Assembly: GCA_030180135.1 (NCBI GenBank)
Contig: CM058239.1
Span: forward strand, 68,641,823-68,705,822
Direction of reading: 5' to 3'
Origin: Orychophragmus violaceus
Taxonomy: Eukaryota; Streptophyta; Magnoliopsida; Brassicales; Brassicaceae
Length of the DNA: 64,000 nt
Of this stretch, positions 21,831-32,109 are shown piece after piece. The number at the start of each line of letters is the position of its first letter. Position 1 is the stretch's first letter. The notes below the pieces were generated by a model. It ran no database searches, was not told the DNA's origin, and saw nothing but the letters and a program-made list of their open reading frames with translations. Made by a program: the position numbers and the translations under genes.

Positions 21831-23008
21831 TGATATACCATGGATTTTAGGGATTTTAACCATGGTATATGTCTTTGTTATCAAGTCTTTCTATGTGTTT
21901 TGGAGTCTTTGCAGATGTTTTACAGGTTTAATAACATCTGGAGCCTAATTGGACGTTTTGGGAACATTTGGAGCAATTCTGCACTATTTAGAGACTTCAC
22001 AGAGTTTCCTGGCTGCGTTTTCGCCTTGCAACGGTCGTTGCAGTGCTGCAGTGGTCGACGCAGTAGGTAGACGCAGTTCTGCACCCAAAAATCTGCATTT
22101 TGGAGAAATTATAGTTTTTGCCCAGAAACTTCCCAGGCTTGTAAAAAGACCCCCAGACGTGTTTTAGACTATATATTAGGGTTTTTAGCCACTTGTTTAG
22201 GCTACGCTTTTCTTAAGTCTTATTTTATTTTCAGAGAGAGTTAGGGGCTGATCCTGATCTCGAAAGAGAGAGGATTTTGAACCCCAGTTATTTATTTGAT
22301 TTTATAATATTTTATTTTCTATTCAAGATGTCCTATGTTTCGATGATCATGTCTGAGTAGATTACCTGTTAAGTTTAGGGATTCTCATTAGGGATTTCAT
22401 GGAATTATAGGTTAATAAATCTGTAGGAATTCATATCTGTTAGTTCTTCATCTAGGATTGTTCTTACTGCTTAATCTGAATTAGTTACCCAGATTTATGA
22501 TGTTAGGTTGATTGATGCAACGACAATTGGTTAATTAGCTAGAAAGAACCTAGATGAGCAATCTAATTTCTCGCAAAGGAATTTGGTTTAATTAGATTGT
22601 GAACATATCGAATTTGGAATTAAAGCTAGTTTAATCTGTTAGTAATTGCAAAGGAATTTGGATTGCTGCACTTAGACTTAGAGAATTCTCGCAACGACAG
22701 TTGGTTAATTCTATATCTGTGTTTGAGTTCTAGAACAGTTCTTAATTAGATCCTGATTGATTGATTAGTTTATGTTCCTGATTTCCTGAGCACTCCCTAG
22801 ACTTAACGCTTCGCTTCCTTGCTTACAAACTCGCTATTTACTTTCTGTTTGCTTTTTAGTTTCTCATCATATTTGCTTTCTCATTGTTTAATCTTTTCTG
22901 TTCTTAATCTATCGTTGACCGGAGTCCCTGTGGATTCGATACCCTAAGTACTACAACTACATCACTGTGCACTTGCAGTTAGTATAGGGATTAATTCTTG
23001 ACCTATCA
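21831..23008 (+). repeat. 5' LTR of the inner Gypsy
   Basis: 1,178 bp. The first 45 bp contain an inverted repeat, ATACCATGG...CCATGGTAT. GTGGTCGACGCAG occurs near 22050. Confidence 0.9.
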
Positions 23009-23014
23009 AGTTTT

Positions 23015-23032
23015 TGGCGCCGTTGCCGCGGA
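23015..23032 (+). other. Gypsy primer-binding site
   Basis: TGGCGCCGTTGCCGCGGA lies six bases after the LTR. It resembles the tRNA-Asp-type PBS usual in Athila and Tat elements (TGGCGCCGTTGCCGGGGA) with one change. Confidence 0.8.
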
Positions 23033-23247
23033 CTCTTTTGAGTCTTCGATAGATTTGAACTTAGGGTTTAGACTAGGTTTTTCGTTTTTGTTTTTGCTAA
23101 CTAATTTTTTCTTTTCTTCTTTTTCTTGCGTTTCAGGTACGCCTGTAATCGCCTTGCATCGATCGACACGGTCTTGTGTGTCGATCGTCACATCTTCGCA
23201 CTTGCACCGATCGACACTGATGTGCATCGATCGACACTACGCGTGAG

Positions 23248-24171
23248 ATGATGGGAATGATGGAACGGATGCTGGAAAATCAGCGGAATAACTCATTCGG
23301 TAGAGACTATGGTTCTTATTCATTCACCAGAGATTATGAATCTTCATCATATCAGCATGTTCCTCCTGAAAATACGCAGTCTGGTAAGCTGATAAGTATG
23401 CTGGAGCAGTTATTGGAAAGACAGGAAGAGGATTTGAATTACATCAATGGCTCTGGATTCCAAGGAAACAGGTTTGGTAATCAGCAAGGTAACAAGTTCT
23501 TTAATGGTGAACAGAAGAGTGCTTTCACAAGCAAGCAGATCTCTTCTGCATATGGACAGAATGCTGGTTATCAGAAGCCTTTTCAGCAAGGTAATTCTTA
23601 TCAGAGAAATTATGGATCATCCTCCTATCAGGTACCTCCTGCAGCTAGTGCTTATGAGAGCAAAATGGAATCCATATTGGAGCAGTTGCTAGAGGATCAG
23701 ACTAAGACTGCTGTAGACTTCGACAGGAAGCTGGATGCTATGCATGAAAATCTGAATGGGAAGTTTGAATCTTTGAGCACACATGTGAAGAAGCTAGATG
23801 TCCGGATTCAACAAGAAGCTGAAGCAGTGCAAAGGCAGAATGAATCTAGGAGAGCTGAACAGAAGCTGCACATCAATGTTGTGACCATAAGAGATGGGAT
23901 TGACTTGCTGGGAAAAGAAGAGAGCATAATCTCGGATTTTCTGGGTGAATATTGTCTGTCTGAGACTTGCATCGATCGACACAACTCAAGCATCGATCGA
24001 CACAGTCCCGATACGTCTGATGTAACTGCTCGAAATCGCCTTGTGTCGATCGACACACATCGTGCATCGGTCGACACAGAACGCAGACATGACCAGAGAC
24101 CTGTAACAGCCCCAGAACGAGTCTATAAGCCCTCCGTGCCGTATCCTAAGGTTCCTAAACTGTCTAAATAG
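23248..24171 (+). CDS. Gag C-terminal-like protein of the inner Gypsy
   Basis: A 307-codon frame. Residues 1-140 are Gln/Asn/Tyr-rich with FGNQQG-, YQKPFQQGN- and YGSSSYQVPP-like repeats. Residues about 130-210 form a probable coiled coil (KMESILEQLLEDQTKTAVDF onward). The last part encodes the palindrome as CIDRH, SIDRH, VSIDTH and SVDTE repeats. The Retrotrans_gag domain and CCHC knuckle are absent. The same tail is found, inverted and broken, at 27110-27590. The true start may lie upstream, since GAT-rich codons precede 23248, but an in-frame stop limits this. Confidence 0.6.
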   Translation: MMGMMERMLENQRNNSFGRDYGSYSFTRDYESSSYQHVPPENTQSGKLISMLEQLLERQEEDLNYINGSGFQGNRFGNQQGNKFFNGEQKSAFTSKQISSAYGQNAGYQKPFQQGNSYQRNYGSSSYQVPPAASAYESKMESILEQLLEDQTKTAVDFDRKLDAMHENLNGKFESLSTHVKKLDVRIQQEAEAVQRQNESRRAEQKLHINVVTIRDGIDLLGKEESIISDFLGEYCLSETCIDRHNSSIDRHSPDTSDVTARNRLVSIDTHRASVDTERRHDQRPVTAPERVYKPSVPYPKVPKLSK

Positions 24172-24180
24172 GAGCTAGAA

Positions 24181-24579
24181 GTGGCTAACTGCATGAAAAT
24201 AATGGATAGGAAGCAGAAAGCCACCATTGATGGACATATCTTCAGTGTTGAGGAGGAACCAGAGGTTCCTATTGGAGAGGAGAAGATGGCAGTTCATTCT
24301 GAACTTGCTCTAACATCTTCAGCAACTGCAACTGCTCTTAAGCAGAAAGCTCCTGATCTCTTGCATCCACCAAAGCACAGGTATAAAAATCCTAAACTTA
24401 AACCTCCTAATCCATCAGCTGTGAATGCAGGAAAACGCAGAATCCCACCCAAGCTTCGCTCCCGCCCTGATTCTATTCCTTCGTTCCTTGGGAGACCTCA
24501 TGATCAGAATGCATATACGCCGCCATGGATGAAGAGATATTCACAGAGACATTCAAAGTCTCTGTTGAAACCGCCATGA
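24181..24579 (+). CDS. Hypothetical basic protein of the inner Gypsy
   Basis: A 132-codon frame starting nine bases after the preceding stop. It has an acidic segment (VEEEPEVPIGEEK) followed by a Lys/Arg/Pro-rich half (KHRYKNPKLKPPNPS) and ends RYSQRHSKSLLKPP. I recognise no domain. It is probably the distal part of the element's own gag-like coding region. Just after it, AGCGCTGAGTGGGAGGCAACCCA (24625-24647 region) is the text often found after pol in Athila-type elements, so pol has been lost between. Confidence 0.4.
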   Translation: MANCMKIMDRKQKATIDGHIFSVEEEPEVPIGEEKMAVHSELALTSSATATALKQKAPDLLHPPKHRYKNPKLKPPNPSAVNAGKRRIPPKLRSRPDSIPSFLGRPHDQNAYTPPWMKRYSQRHSKSLLKPP

Positions 24580-25927
24580 GTCCGATCTCCTTTCCATAGT
24601 CAAGCTATTGACTTTAAACAAGCGCTGAGTGGGAGGCAACCCACTATTAGGTTCGCTTTAGTTTTCGTTTTACAATTTTATTTGGTGTTTTTACTTTTTC
24701 TGTTTTTGTGTGTTCAAAGGCTTGAGAAACAGGCAGAATCGCCTTGCATCGATCGACACACCTAGTGCATCGTTCGATGCAGTCGCGATTTACGGTTTAC
24801 CGATTCGATTGCGGTCCAAAAATTGGTTATTCACATAAATGCGAGCAGAATTCGCCTGCATCGATCGACACACATTGTGCATCGATCGACACAGGGCGAC
24901 GACAGGTACGTGTTCTGCAACTTTTCGGATTGTTTCGATTTGATTATTTATTCTCACCGACCCTAAGCTTGACACTACTGGGGACAGTGTGTTTTAAGTG
25001 TGGGGGAGGAGCTACTGACCTACGCTTTTGTTTTCTTAGAGTCGGTATGTTTTTTTCAAAAAAATTTGTTTTATCGAGTCAAAACAGTTTAAGTAGGAAA
25101 CAATGATTTCTTGAGAAGATTAACAGCACTTGCAGGAACTTAAGTAACCATTGGGATGAAGTTGCAGATGATCTATGACTATTAGAAAACCCAGACACAA
25201 ATCAACCTACTGAGGACACCCACATCACTTCAGGTATCAGAGGATCTTTTACTGATTTCACCTTAATACTGACTTAATTTCCCTCACATAAGGGCTTGGT
25301 ATACCTTGTGTCGGATTCCCTTGTTAGTTCTGACACAGCCTGTAAACCTGTCCTATTTGGTTCCCTTCTCCCCTTCCATAAAAAAAAAAGATAATAAACT
25401 GAGGATGAGTTAGTAACTCCGAAGTGGTCACGGGAGTAGTAGCAAACACTATTACCTCCTGTGCATTCATGGAATGTGTCCAAAGTACACCCCAAAACGG
25501 GAAGAACACTGATAAAAAAAATAAAATGATACCCAGTGGGGAAAAATCAGTTGTTAAGGAAGGGAAAAGAGAAGAAAGGGACCAGAGAAATATAGTATGG
25601 TGGTCTAGAGCTGACAAGGTAAGAGTCCATGTGCCCTTTGATCGATACTCCTTAGATGAGACCGCACTTAAATACTTGCAGAAGTCAGTAGGGTGAATTT
25701 GAATGCGTGAATGTGATTGTGGAGTTTACTTAGGACAGTTGCTAAGTGTGGGGGAAGTATATGTTGGTCTTGATATCTTGCAGGTGATTCTTTCAGTGGA
25801 TTACTAAGGGGAATCTGAGTGTTGTTGCTTCAAAGATGAAAAGAGTTTCTGAAAGTTTTCAAACCTCTTCACCATGCTTTGGTTCTTTATTTGCTTGAGG
25901 ACAAGCAAAAGCTAAGTGTGGGGGAGT
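24580..25927 (+). other. 3' untranslated region and polypurine tract of the inner Gypsy
   Basis: No gene. TGCATCGATCGACACA-type motifs occur near 24748 and 24861. Several AAGTGTGGGGGA purine words occur, the last of which (ending 25927) primes the plus strand. Confidence 0.6.
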
Positions 25928-27105
25928 TGATATACCATGGATTTTAGGGATTTTAACCATGGTATATGTCTTTGTTATCAAGTCTTTCTATGTGTTTTGG
26001 AGTCTTTTCAGGTGTTTTACAGGTTTAAGAACATCTGGAGCCTAATTGGACGTTTTGGGAGCATTTGGAGCAATTCTGCACTATTTAGAGACTTCACTGA
26101 GTTTACTGGCTGCGTTTTCGCCTTGCAATGGTCGTTGCAGTGCTGCAGTGGTCGACGCAGTAGGTAGACGCAGTTCTGCACCCAAAAATCTGTATTTTGG
26201 AGAAATTACAGTTTTTACCCAGAAACTTCCCAGACTTGCAAAAAGGCCCCCAGACGTGTTTTATACTATATATTAGGGTTTTTAGCCACTTGTTTAGGCT
26301 ACGCTTTTCTTAAGTCTTATTTTATTTTCTGAGAGAGTTAGGGGTTGATCCTGATCTCGAAAGAGAGAGGATTTTGAACCCCAGTTCTTTATTTAATTTT
26401 ATAATATTTTGTTTTCTATTCAAGATGTCTTCTGTTTCGATGAACATGTCTGAGTAGATTACCTGTTAAGTTTAGGGATTCTCATTAGGGATTTCATGGA
26501 ATTATAGGTTAATAAATCTGTAGGAATTCATATCTGTTAGTTCTTCATCTAGGATTGTTCTTACTGCTTAATCTGAATTAGCTACCCAGATTTATGATGT
26601 TAGGTTGATTGATGCAACGACAGTTGGTTAATTAGCTAGAAAGAACCTAGATGAGCAATCTAATTACTCGCAAAGGAATTTGGTTTAATTAGATTGTGAA
26701 CATATCGAATTTGGAATTAAAGCTAGTTTAATCTGTTAGTAATTGCAAAGGAATTTGGATTGCTGCACTTAGACTTAGAGAATTCTCGCAACGACAGTTG
26801 GTTAATTCTATATATGTGTTTGAGTTCTAGAACAGTTCTTAATTAGATCCTGATTGATTGATTAGTTTATGTTCCTGATTTCCAGAGAACTCCCTAGACT
26901 TAACGCTTCGCTTCCTTGCTTACAAACTCGCTATTTACTTTCTGTTTGCTTTTTAGTTTCTCATCATATTTGCTTTCTCCTAGTTTAATCTTTTATGTTC
27001 TTAATCTATCGTTGACCGGAGTTCCTGTGGATTCGATACCCTAAGTACTACAACTACATCACTGTGCACTTGCAGTTAGTATAGGGATTAATTCTTGACC
27101 TATCA
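25928..27105 (+). repeat. 3' LTR of the inner Gypsy
   Basis: 1,178 bp, same ends as the 5' LTR. Mismatches are scattered over the whole length, so this is not a recent copy. Confidence 0.9.
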
Positions 27106-27110
27106 GAATT

Positions 27111-28983
27111 CCACAGTCTCAACCTCAAAACTTCCTTCCTGATCCAACTCATCTTCAGTCTGGAACGAGACATCATTGATGTGGGTGTTTTGAACACTCT
27201 TTCCCTTGACTGAGCTTGAAATCTGGTTTACTTATGTATCCAGCTGCTTCATATGTGTGCTGAAAGACTCAAACTTCCCATTAAGGTCAGTGTAGATGTC
27301 ATCCATCTTCTTATTGAAATCTACAGTAGTCTTCGTCTGCCCCTCAAGTATCTGTTCCATCATGGCTTCCAACCTGCTCTCATGAGCATTAGCAACAGGA
27401 GGAGTCAGATAAGAAGATGATCCATAGGTCCTCTAATAAGAGTTGTTTTGCTGAAAAGGTTTCTGGAAACCAGTATTCTGACCATATCCAGAAGAGTTTG
27501 GATTGCTTGTGAAAGCGCTCTTCTGACCACCAGTGTAGAACTTGTTACATTGCTGATTTCCAAACCTGTTTCCTTGAAATCCAGACCCACATGTAGTTCA
27601 CATCCTCTTCTTGGCAGCCATCTTCAGGTTCAATCTCTTCAACCTCTTGAGCAAAGTGAACAGCTTTCTTTCCAATCAGCAAACTATGAATAGTGTCCAG
27701 CTTATTCTTCATCTCAGCTATCTGTAAGTTGTCAACTTTTCCACCAGACTCTTTCCTCTTCATGTCAGCATTCTTAGTGTTGTTTCTGCTCACCAAGTTC
27801 TCAATCAATACCATGGCCTGCTCAGGAGTCCTTTTGTTGAAGTTACCATTGCTAGCAGCATCCAACGCAGACTGGTACCAAAGATCCACACCTCCGAAGA
27901 AAATGCCCAGCAGCTGAACTTCAGAGAATCCATGATGAGGAAAATCTCGTTGGTACATCCTAAACCTCACCCAAGCAGCCTTAAGAGGTTTTGTAGGTCC
28001 CTGAGTAAATGTCAGAAGGTCCTGTCTGAGCTGATCGTATTAGGGACATAAGTCCCACATCGGTAGTTGGAAGGGATCAAGAGCAATATATAAGTGATAT
28101 GGGCCACTCCACTTGTCACCAATTGGTTTTAGGTTGGAAGCCCATAGATATTAACATGGTATCAGAGCCCGATCCACACAGTCCAACCCGATCCGACCCA
28201 TAGTTGGTTCAATCATCGACAACCCATGCCCAATTTGGTGTCGTCGATCCAAGCCCGAATATTCCGAGATTAATGGCCAAATAGCCATTATCTCGAGGGG
28301 GCGTATTAGGGACATAAGTCCCACATCGGTAGTTGGAAGGGATCAAGAGAAATATATAAGTGATATGGGCCACTCCACTTATCACCAATTGGTTTTAGGT
28401 TGGAAGCCCATAGATCTTAACAGATCGGAGTGAGCATCATCATAGAAATGCCTCAAGAACTCTCTCTTCACTGCATCCCAAGTGGTTAAATTCCCAGGTG
28501 GAAGTTGCTTAAGCCAAGCTGCAGCCTCTCCAGCGAGAGAATATGGGAAAAGCTTGAGATTTTGAAAGTCATATCCAACTCCATTGTGCTTCATCCCAGT
28601 GAAAAAGGCTTCAAAATCCTCAATGTGGTCCATGGGTTGCTCATGAGGAAGGCCATGGAAAGGATGCTGCCTCACAAGTGCATAGTAAGCAGTCTTAAGC
28701 TCGAACTCATTCCTTTCAAAAGGAGGAGGCACAATAGCAGACCTATTGGCGTAGAACTCGTCAGGCCTATTGTAATCAGAAAGAGTCCTTTCATATGGAG
28801 GATTGGGTTGCGGATTAACTCCAGGATTAACCACCTGCCTCTCACCTTGAGGCTTCTCAGGTTCAGGGATCACATTCCCTTGGGCATCAATCCTTTTACC
28901 CTGAGCATTGTAGGCATTGTTCTGCGGGTCTCTCAGAACACCTTCAGCATCTGGTATCAAAATCAAACGGTTATTCATCAAAA
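27111..28983 (-). pseudogene. Athila-type gag, split by a TRIM
   Basis: From 28978 on the minus strand the frame begins MNNRLILIPDAEGVLRDP and carries the Retrotrans_gag block DHIEDFEAFFTGMK, then LFPYSLAGEAAAWLKQLPPG and FLRHFYDDAHSD. It is cut by the TRIM (28422-28038) and resumes with DLLTFTQGPTKPLKAAWVRF and FPHHGFSEVQLLGIFFGGVD (27970-27545). Past 27545 the frame is lost, but it still aligns with the Gag tail of the inner element (glutamine/asparagine-rich FGNQQG-type region at 23450-23800). Gag would package RNA; this one cannot be translated whole. Confidence 0.85.
28038..28422 (-). mobile_element. TRIM (terminal-repeat retrotransposon in miniature)
   Basis: A 385-bp element with 119-bp LTRs (28038-28156 and 28304-28422) that start TATTAGGGACATAAGTCCC and end TTAACA. 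On the plus strand a tRNA-iMet PBS, TGGTATCAGAGCCC, follows at 28157 and a purine tract, CGAGGGGGCG, ends at 28303, so its own sense is plus. GATCG flanks both sides (28033-28037 and 28423-28427). The LTRs differ at three sites. It encodes nothing and must use other elements' enzymes. It interrupts the Athila-like gag. The sequence resembles Brassicaceae Katydid/Br-type TRIMs. Confidence 0.95.
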
Positions 28984-29874
28984 TAAAACAATTCGACTCT
29001 CGCTGCAACTGTTATATATGTCTAGCAACCTAATGATTCAAATCTCTTTGCAATCTTAGAGTTCTAGACAAGCATTTTTAGCAAGTTCATAAGTTCACAA
29101 TTTTCCTAGACCAAATCTCTTTGCATCTAATCAAATTGCTCACACTAAGTTCTTTCAAATTATAACTCACACTCTCGTGCCAAATTAACAATCTAAGATC
29201 TAAACCTAGGTGATCAATCTAGAATTCAGTATTAGTCTCAACTTAGGTGATGAACAGCTAGATTTAGAATCCTAAACAATCAGTAACCTAACAAGGCATG
29301 CAATCCTATTGAGAATCCCAAAATCTAACTAAAGTTACTACTCAGACATGATATCAAATGAATAACACATGAATGAATAGAAAATAAGACTGAATAGAAT
29401 AAAACAGGGGTTCGAAATCCTTCTCTCAAAGGTTACAAGTAGCAAGAACAGCCCCCAACAATATCTCTCAATCTCCAGAGCAAAAGCAAGAGGAAAAGTC
29501 AAGAACAAGATAATGGAGTCTGCTCTCAAATACCTAATTAAAAACACTAAACACGCTTTGGGGCTAGATTAGAATTAGGGAAACTTCTAGGGTGACTTTG
29601 CAATTCTTCAAAAGATGTCTTCAACTCAGCGCATAAGTGTCTGTCGCGCTCAGTGTCGACTGACACCATGGTGAGTGTCGGTTGACATAACGTCGTGGTC
29701 GAGACTCCAACTTCAGCTCGTTGCACAGCTCACCAGAAATGTCCCAAAACTCTGCTCTTTGCTCCAAACGCAAGCTTACATGTAAAGGACTCAATAGACT
29801 CGAAAAACTAGGTTAAAGACTCAATAAATACAATTATATCATGGTTTAAAACCTAGAAATACCATGATATATCA
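28984..29874 (-). repeat. 5' LTR remnant fused to gag
   Basis: 891 bp matching 19874-20747 with a 17-bp indel. The first roughly 290 bp of the LTR (as read on the plus strand), the PBS and the leader are deleted, so LTR sequence abuts the gag start near 28978. Confidence 0.8.
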
Positions 29875-29879
29875 GCTCA

Positions 29880-30535
29880 CAAAGGTAGAGAAAGGTGGAC
29901 ACCTTCCAGTTCAAGCTGGTGGACGAACTGGGCTGATGTATACCTTAGCAAAGGTAGATTTCCTCTGTTAAGATGAAGCCGTGAAATGCTAAGAATATTG
30001 GACTAAAATATCTCAACAAGTCTGCTCGTGAGATCTCGTTCTTGCCGATCTTGTCGAGATGTTAGAGCTCGGGTTGACGATTTGTGGGTTTGTGCCTTGT
30101 CAACCAGTGTAGAGAGATTTCTGCGAATCTCGGCCAGATCATTAGGGTTGGGTCTCGTAGGCTCAGTCACTCGTGGATTGTTTCTGGTCAGAGTTTGCCC
30201 CTCACCGGTCAGGTTTTCTTTGGATCTTGTCCAGAGCCGAGAAATTGTGCGATCAGCGGCTAAGATATTCCCATTGGGAAGTTCTCTCCAGCTATGGTGC
30301 TAGATTGCGGAAGGCTTGGATGTACAATAATGTTTGAAGGATGAGTTGTATTTCCAGATCCTTGTGAATCGGTTTCAGTGGGAGTATTGACCCGTGGGGT
30401 CCACTTCTCAGAGTCTGTTGAAACTGGCTATTTTTAGCCGGATCTAGCGAGTTTTGTTTGTTCAAGTCTCATTTTGTTTTTTTGAGATCTTTTATCGAAA
30501 TTCTTTGTCGGAGGATAGTGATCTCTTCTCACATA
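29880..30535 (-). pseudogene. Tat-type Gypsy leader and Gag N-terminal region
   Basis: The minus strand from about 30300 to 30000 gives a readable frame including AEIRRNLSTLVDKAQTHKSS and RALTSRQDRQERDLTSR, typical of the variable Gag N-terminus of Tat elements. It continues, after the Gypsy inserted at 19585-29874, with the gag at 19584-18691. The start codon is not clear. Confidence 0.5.
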
Positions 30536-30543
30536 CGGCGCCA
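30536..30543 (-). other. Gypsy primer-binding site
   Basis: The plus strand CGGCGCCA is the reverse complement of TGGCGCCG, just inside the LTR at 30547. It sets the minus orientation of this element. Confidence 0.6.
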
Positions 30544-30546
30544 AAA

Positions 30547-31428
30547 TAAGGATCCGGAAATCCGCACTACGAATTTGTAATTTGGGTTAGGGAAATAATC
30601 GATAGGCTAGTTCTTCAAAATTCACACGATGCTTCAAAGAACTATTTAATCGAATTTTTAATTTGGGTTGTGGAAGCCCCCCTTGGTCTAGTGGTTTGAC
30701 TAAGGGTTCATTAATGCTTCTACACCAGAAGGTCTAGGGTTCGAATCCCAGAAGGTGCAATTTATTATCTATTAATGCAGATTAATGGAGATAAGGTTAC
30801 ATGAGGTCTTCAGCGTGGTGCAGATGCAATCGTCAAGCGTGGATCTTCATAAGGCGATTCAGTGTGAGGAAGGCATGAAACATGTAGAACCGTCAGACGT
30901 GGATCTTCATAGGATGGTAAAAATTGTCAGCTGATAGAGTTGTCGATGTAATAATTCTCATAAAATCTGTAATAAAATAGTAAAACCAGTGTTAAAAAAA
31001 AATTATCTTGTATTGATTGAAAGAATATTACAGAGAGATCTAGAATGAGAGTTTTACAATGAGCATGTAAAGTTGTTTCGCGTACAAAAGTGTGTAAAAA
31101 GAAGATCCTTGAATTTAAGCCCTTGAACTCCTTTTAAAGCCTCTTTTTTTTAGCTATTCATCCTGCATATCTCGTTGTGTACTCATTGAACGACTTGCGA
31201 TCTTCGGACAGTTGAACTGATTTCGGAGTGAATTGCCTTGACTAAATCAGCTTGTCGGTTGACTTTTATTTTATGAACGTCCTTTTTAAACGTAGTCGTT
31301 CTGTAACTCTTAGGCAGAGACTGGATGAGCCTATTTATGGGCCGCATAAGATGTCTTTAATTCTGATTTGTTTAATGATAAAACCTTAGACTTCATCAGG
31401 CCAAATTGAGGGGTGAATTTTAGTACCA
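30547..31428 (-). repeat. 5' LTR of the minus-strand Tat element, with a SINE inside
   Basis: Homologous to the LTR at 59831-60386: both have GGAAATCC(G/A)CAC near the left end, CACACGATGCTTCAAAGAACTA, ATTATCTTGTATTGAT and a GATCT-GGAC-GTTGA block. On the minus strand it begins TGTTGGTACTAAAATTC (31428 leftward). The left terminus reads TAAGGATCC where TGTGGATTC stands in the other copy. About 330 bp (30671-31001) are a SINE not found in the other copy. Confidence 0.75.
30671..31001 (+). mobile_element. tRNA-derived SINE
   Basis: The head resembles a tRNA: A-box TGGTCTAGTGG (30684-30694), B-box GGTTCGAATCC (30738-30748), and GCCCCCTT at the start pairing imperfectly with AAGGTGC. A body of about 230 bp follows and ends in TAAAACCAGTGTTAAAAAAAA. 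The related LTR at 59915-59965 lacks it, giving an approximate empty site. I could not define a clean target-site duplication. It would be transcribed by RNA polymerase III and copied by a LINE; its tail equals that of the LINE end at 7189-7854. Confidence 0.75.
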
Positions 31429-31720
31429 ACATTGGTCAAACAAAAAAATAATATGGAAACATAATTATAAATATATATGTTAAAATTATTATGATCAAAC
31501 TAAAACCTTGATTGGTAACTTGCATAATGGGGGAATTGAGCTTAAAACGTGATCACACAAGTATTTTATCAATAAAAAAATTATATGGAATGCAAAATAA
31601 AACGCAAAAACATAGACTTGTGTTTTCGCTGGAAAAAAATATAAAAAAAGCCATTATGCGGAAAAGTGAACTTTAGCTAAATTATTTGTGGATTAAGCTT
31701 TTACATTCTTTGATTGGTAA
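31429..31720. other. AT-rich spacer
   Basis: No gene, repeat boundary or motif is visible. It separates the Tat LTR from the Helitron. Confidence 0.5.
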
Positions 31721-32109
31721 TCTAATATATAATGAGAAACCACTTTCTCCATCTAAGTGACATGTGTCCTATATTTTTAATAAAATCAATGAGCCTCAAC
31801 CAAAAAGCCTTACACGAATTCATAATAGTGGACCTCAAAATTTAGTTAAGAGTATTTCAGCCCACAAAAAATCTAACACTCTCCCCTTTCTTCAAATCGA
31901 CAGCGACTCATGAACTTTTCATGGCAACCCGTTTGAGAGCTTCATCATTCATAGATGTCATAAATATCCCATCAATTGCTCTACAACAACCATTCAAATA
32001 GCCTTCAAATCACGATTTCAACCGTTTCATGTAAATAACCTATAAATTCTCGCCTCTTCATATGAAAATTCATCGACACGCAAACTGAGACACATCTAAT
32101 GATTCCACC

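Larger units (their letters stand above)
21831..27105 (+). mobile_element. Non-autonomous Gypsy retrotransposon (Athila-like), complete
   Basis: Two 1,178-bp LTRs (21831-23008 and 25928-27105) start TGATATACCATGG and end GACCTATCA. GAATT flanks both sides (21826-21830 and 27106-27110). The PBS TGGCGCCGTTGCC starts at 23015. A purine tract, AAGTGTGGGGGAGT, ends at 25927. The 2.9-kb interior has a Gag C-terminal frame but no protease, RT or integrase. By eye the LTRs differ at roughly 25 to 35 sites, much older than the Copias. It is inserted in a related element of opposite orientation. Confidence 0.92.
19585..29874 (-). mobile_element. Athila-like Gypsy retrotransposon, defective, with nested inserts
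   Basis: The left LTR (19585-20747) starts TGATAGGTGAAAG and ends CATGATATATCA. The right LTR (28984-29874) shares its end. GCTCA flanks both sides (19580-19584 and 29875-29879), a clear target-site duplication. On the minus strand the remains are LTR, gag (28978-27111, split by a TRIM) and a 3' untranslated region (21830-20748). No pol domain is visible. A plus-strand Gypsy (21831-27105) sits where pol would be expected. The LTR pair differs by a 17-bp indel and several substitutions. The right LTR lacks its first third and the PBS. Confidence 0.85.

Noticed and set aside
21840..22167. Plus-strand frames in the Gypsy LTR (also at 25937-26276)
   Set aside because: Present in both LTR copies but with no conserved domain and several differences; best explained as chance frames in an LTR.
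28505..29059. 184-codon plus-strand frame
   Set aside because: It lies opposite the Athila-type gag, which has recognisable motifs on the minus strand.
30671..30760. A tRNA gene
   Set aside because: A- and B-boxes are good, but the acceptor stem has mismatches, no sensible anticodon arm forms, and the sequence continues into a SINE body and A-tail.
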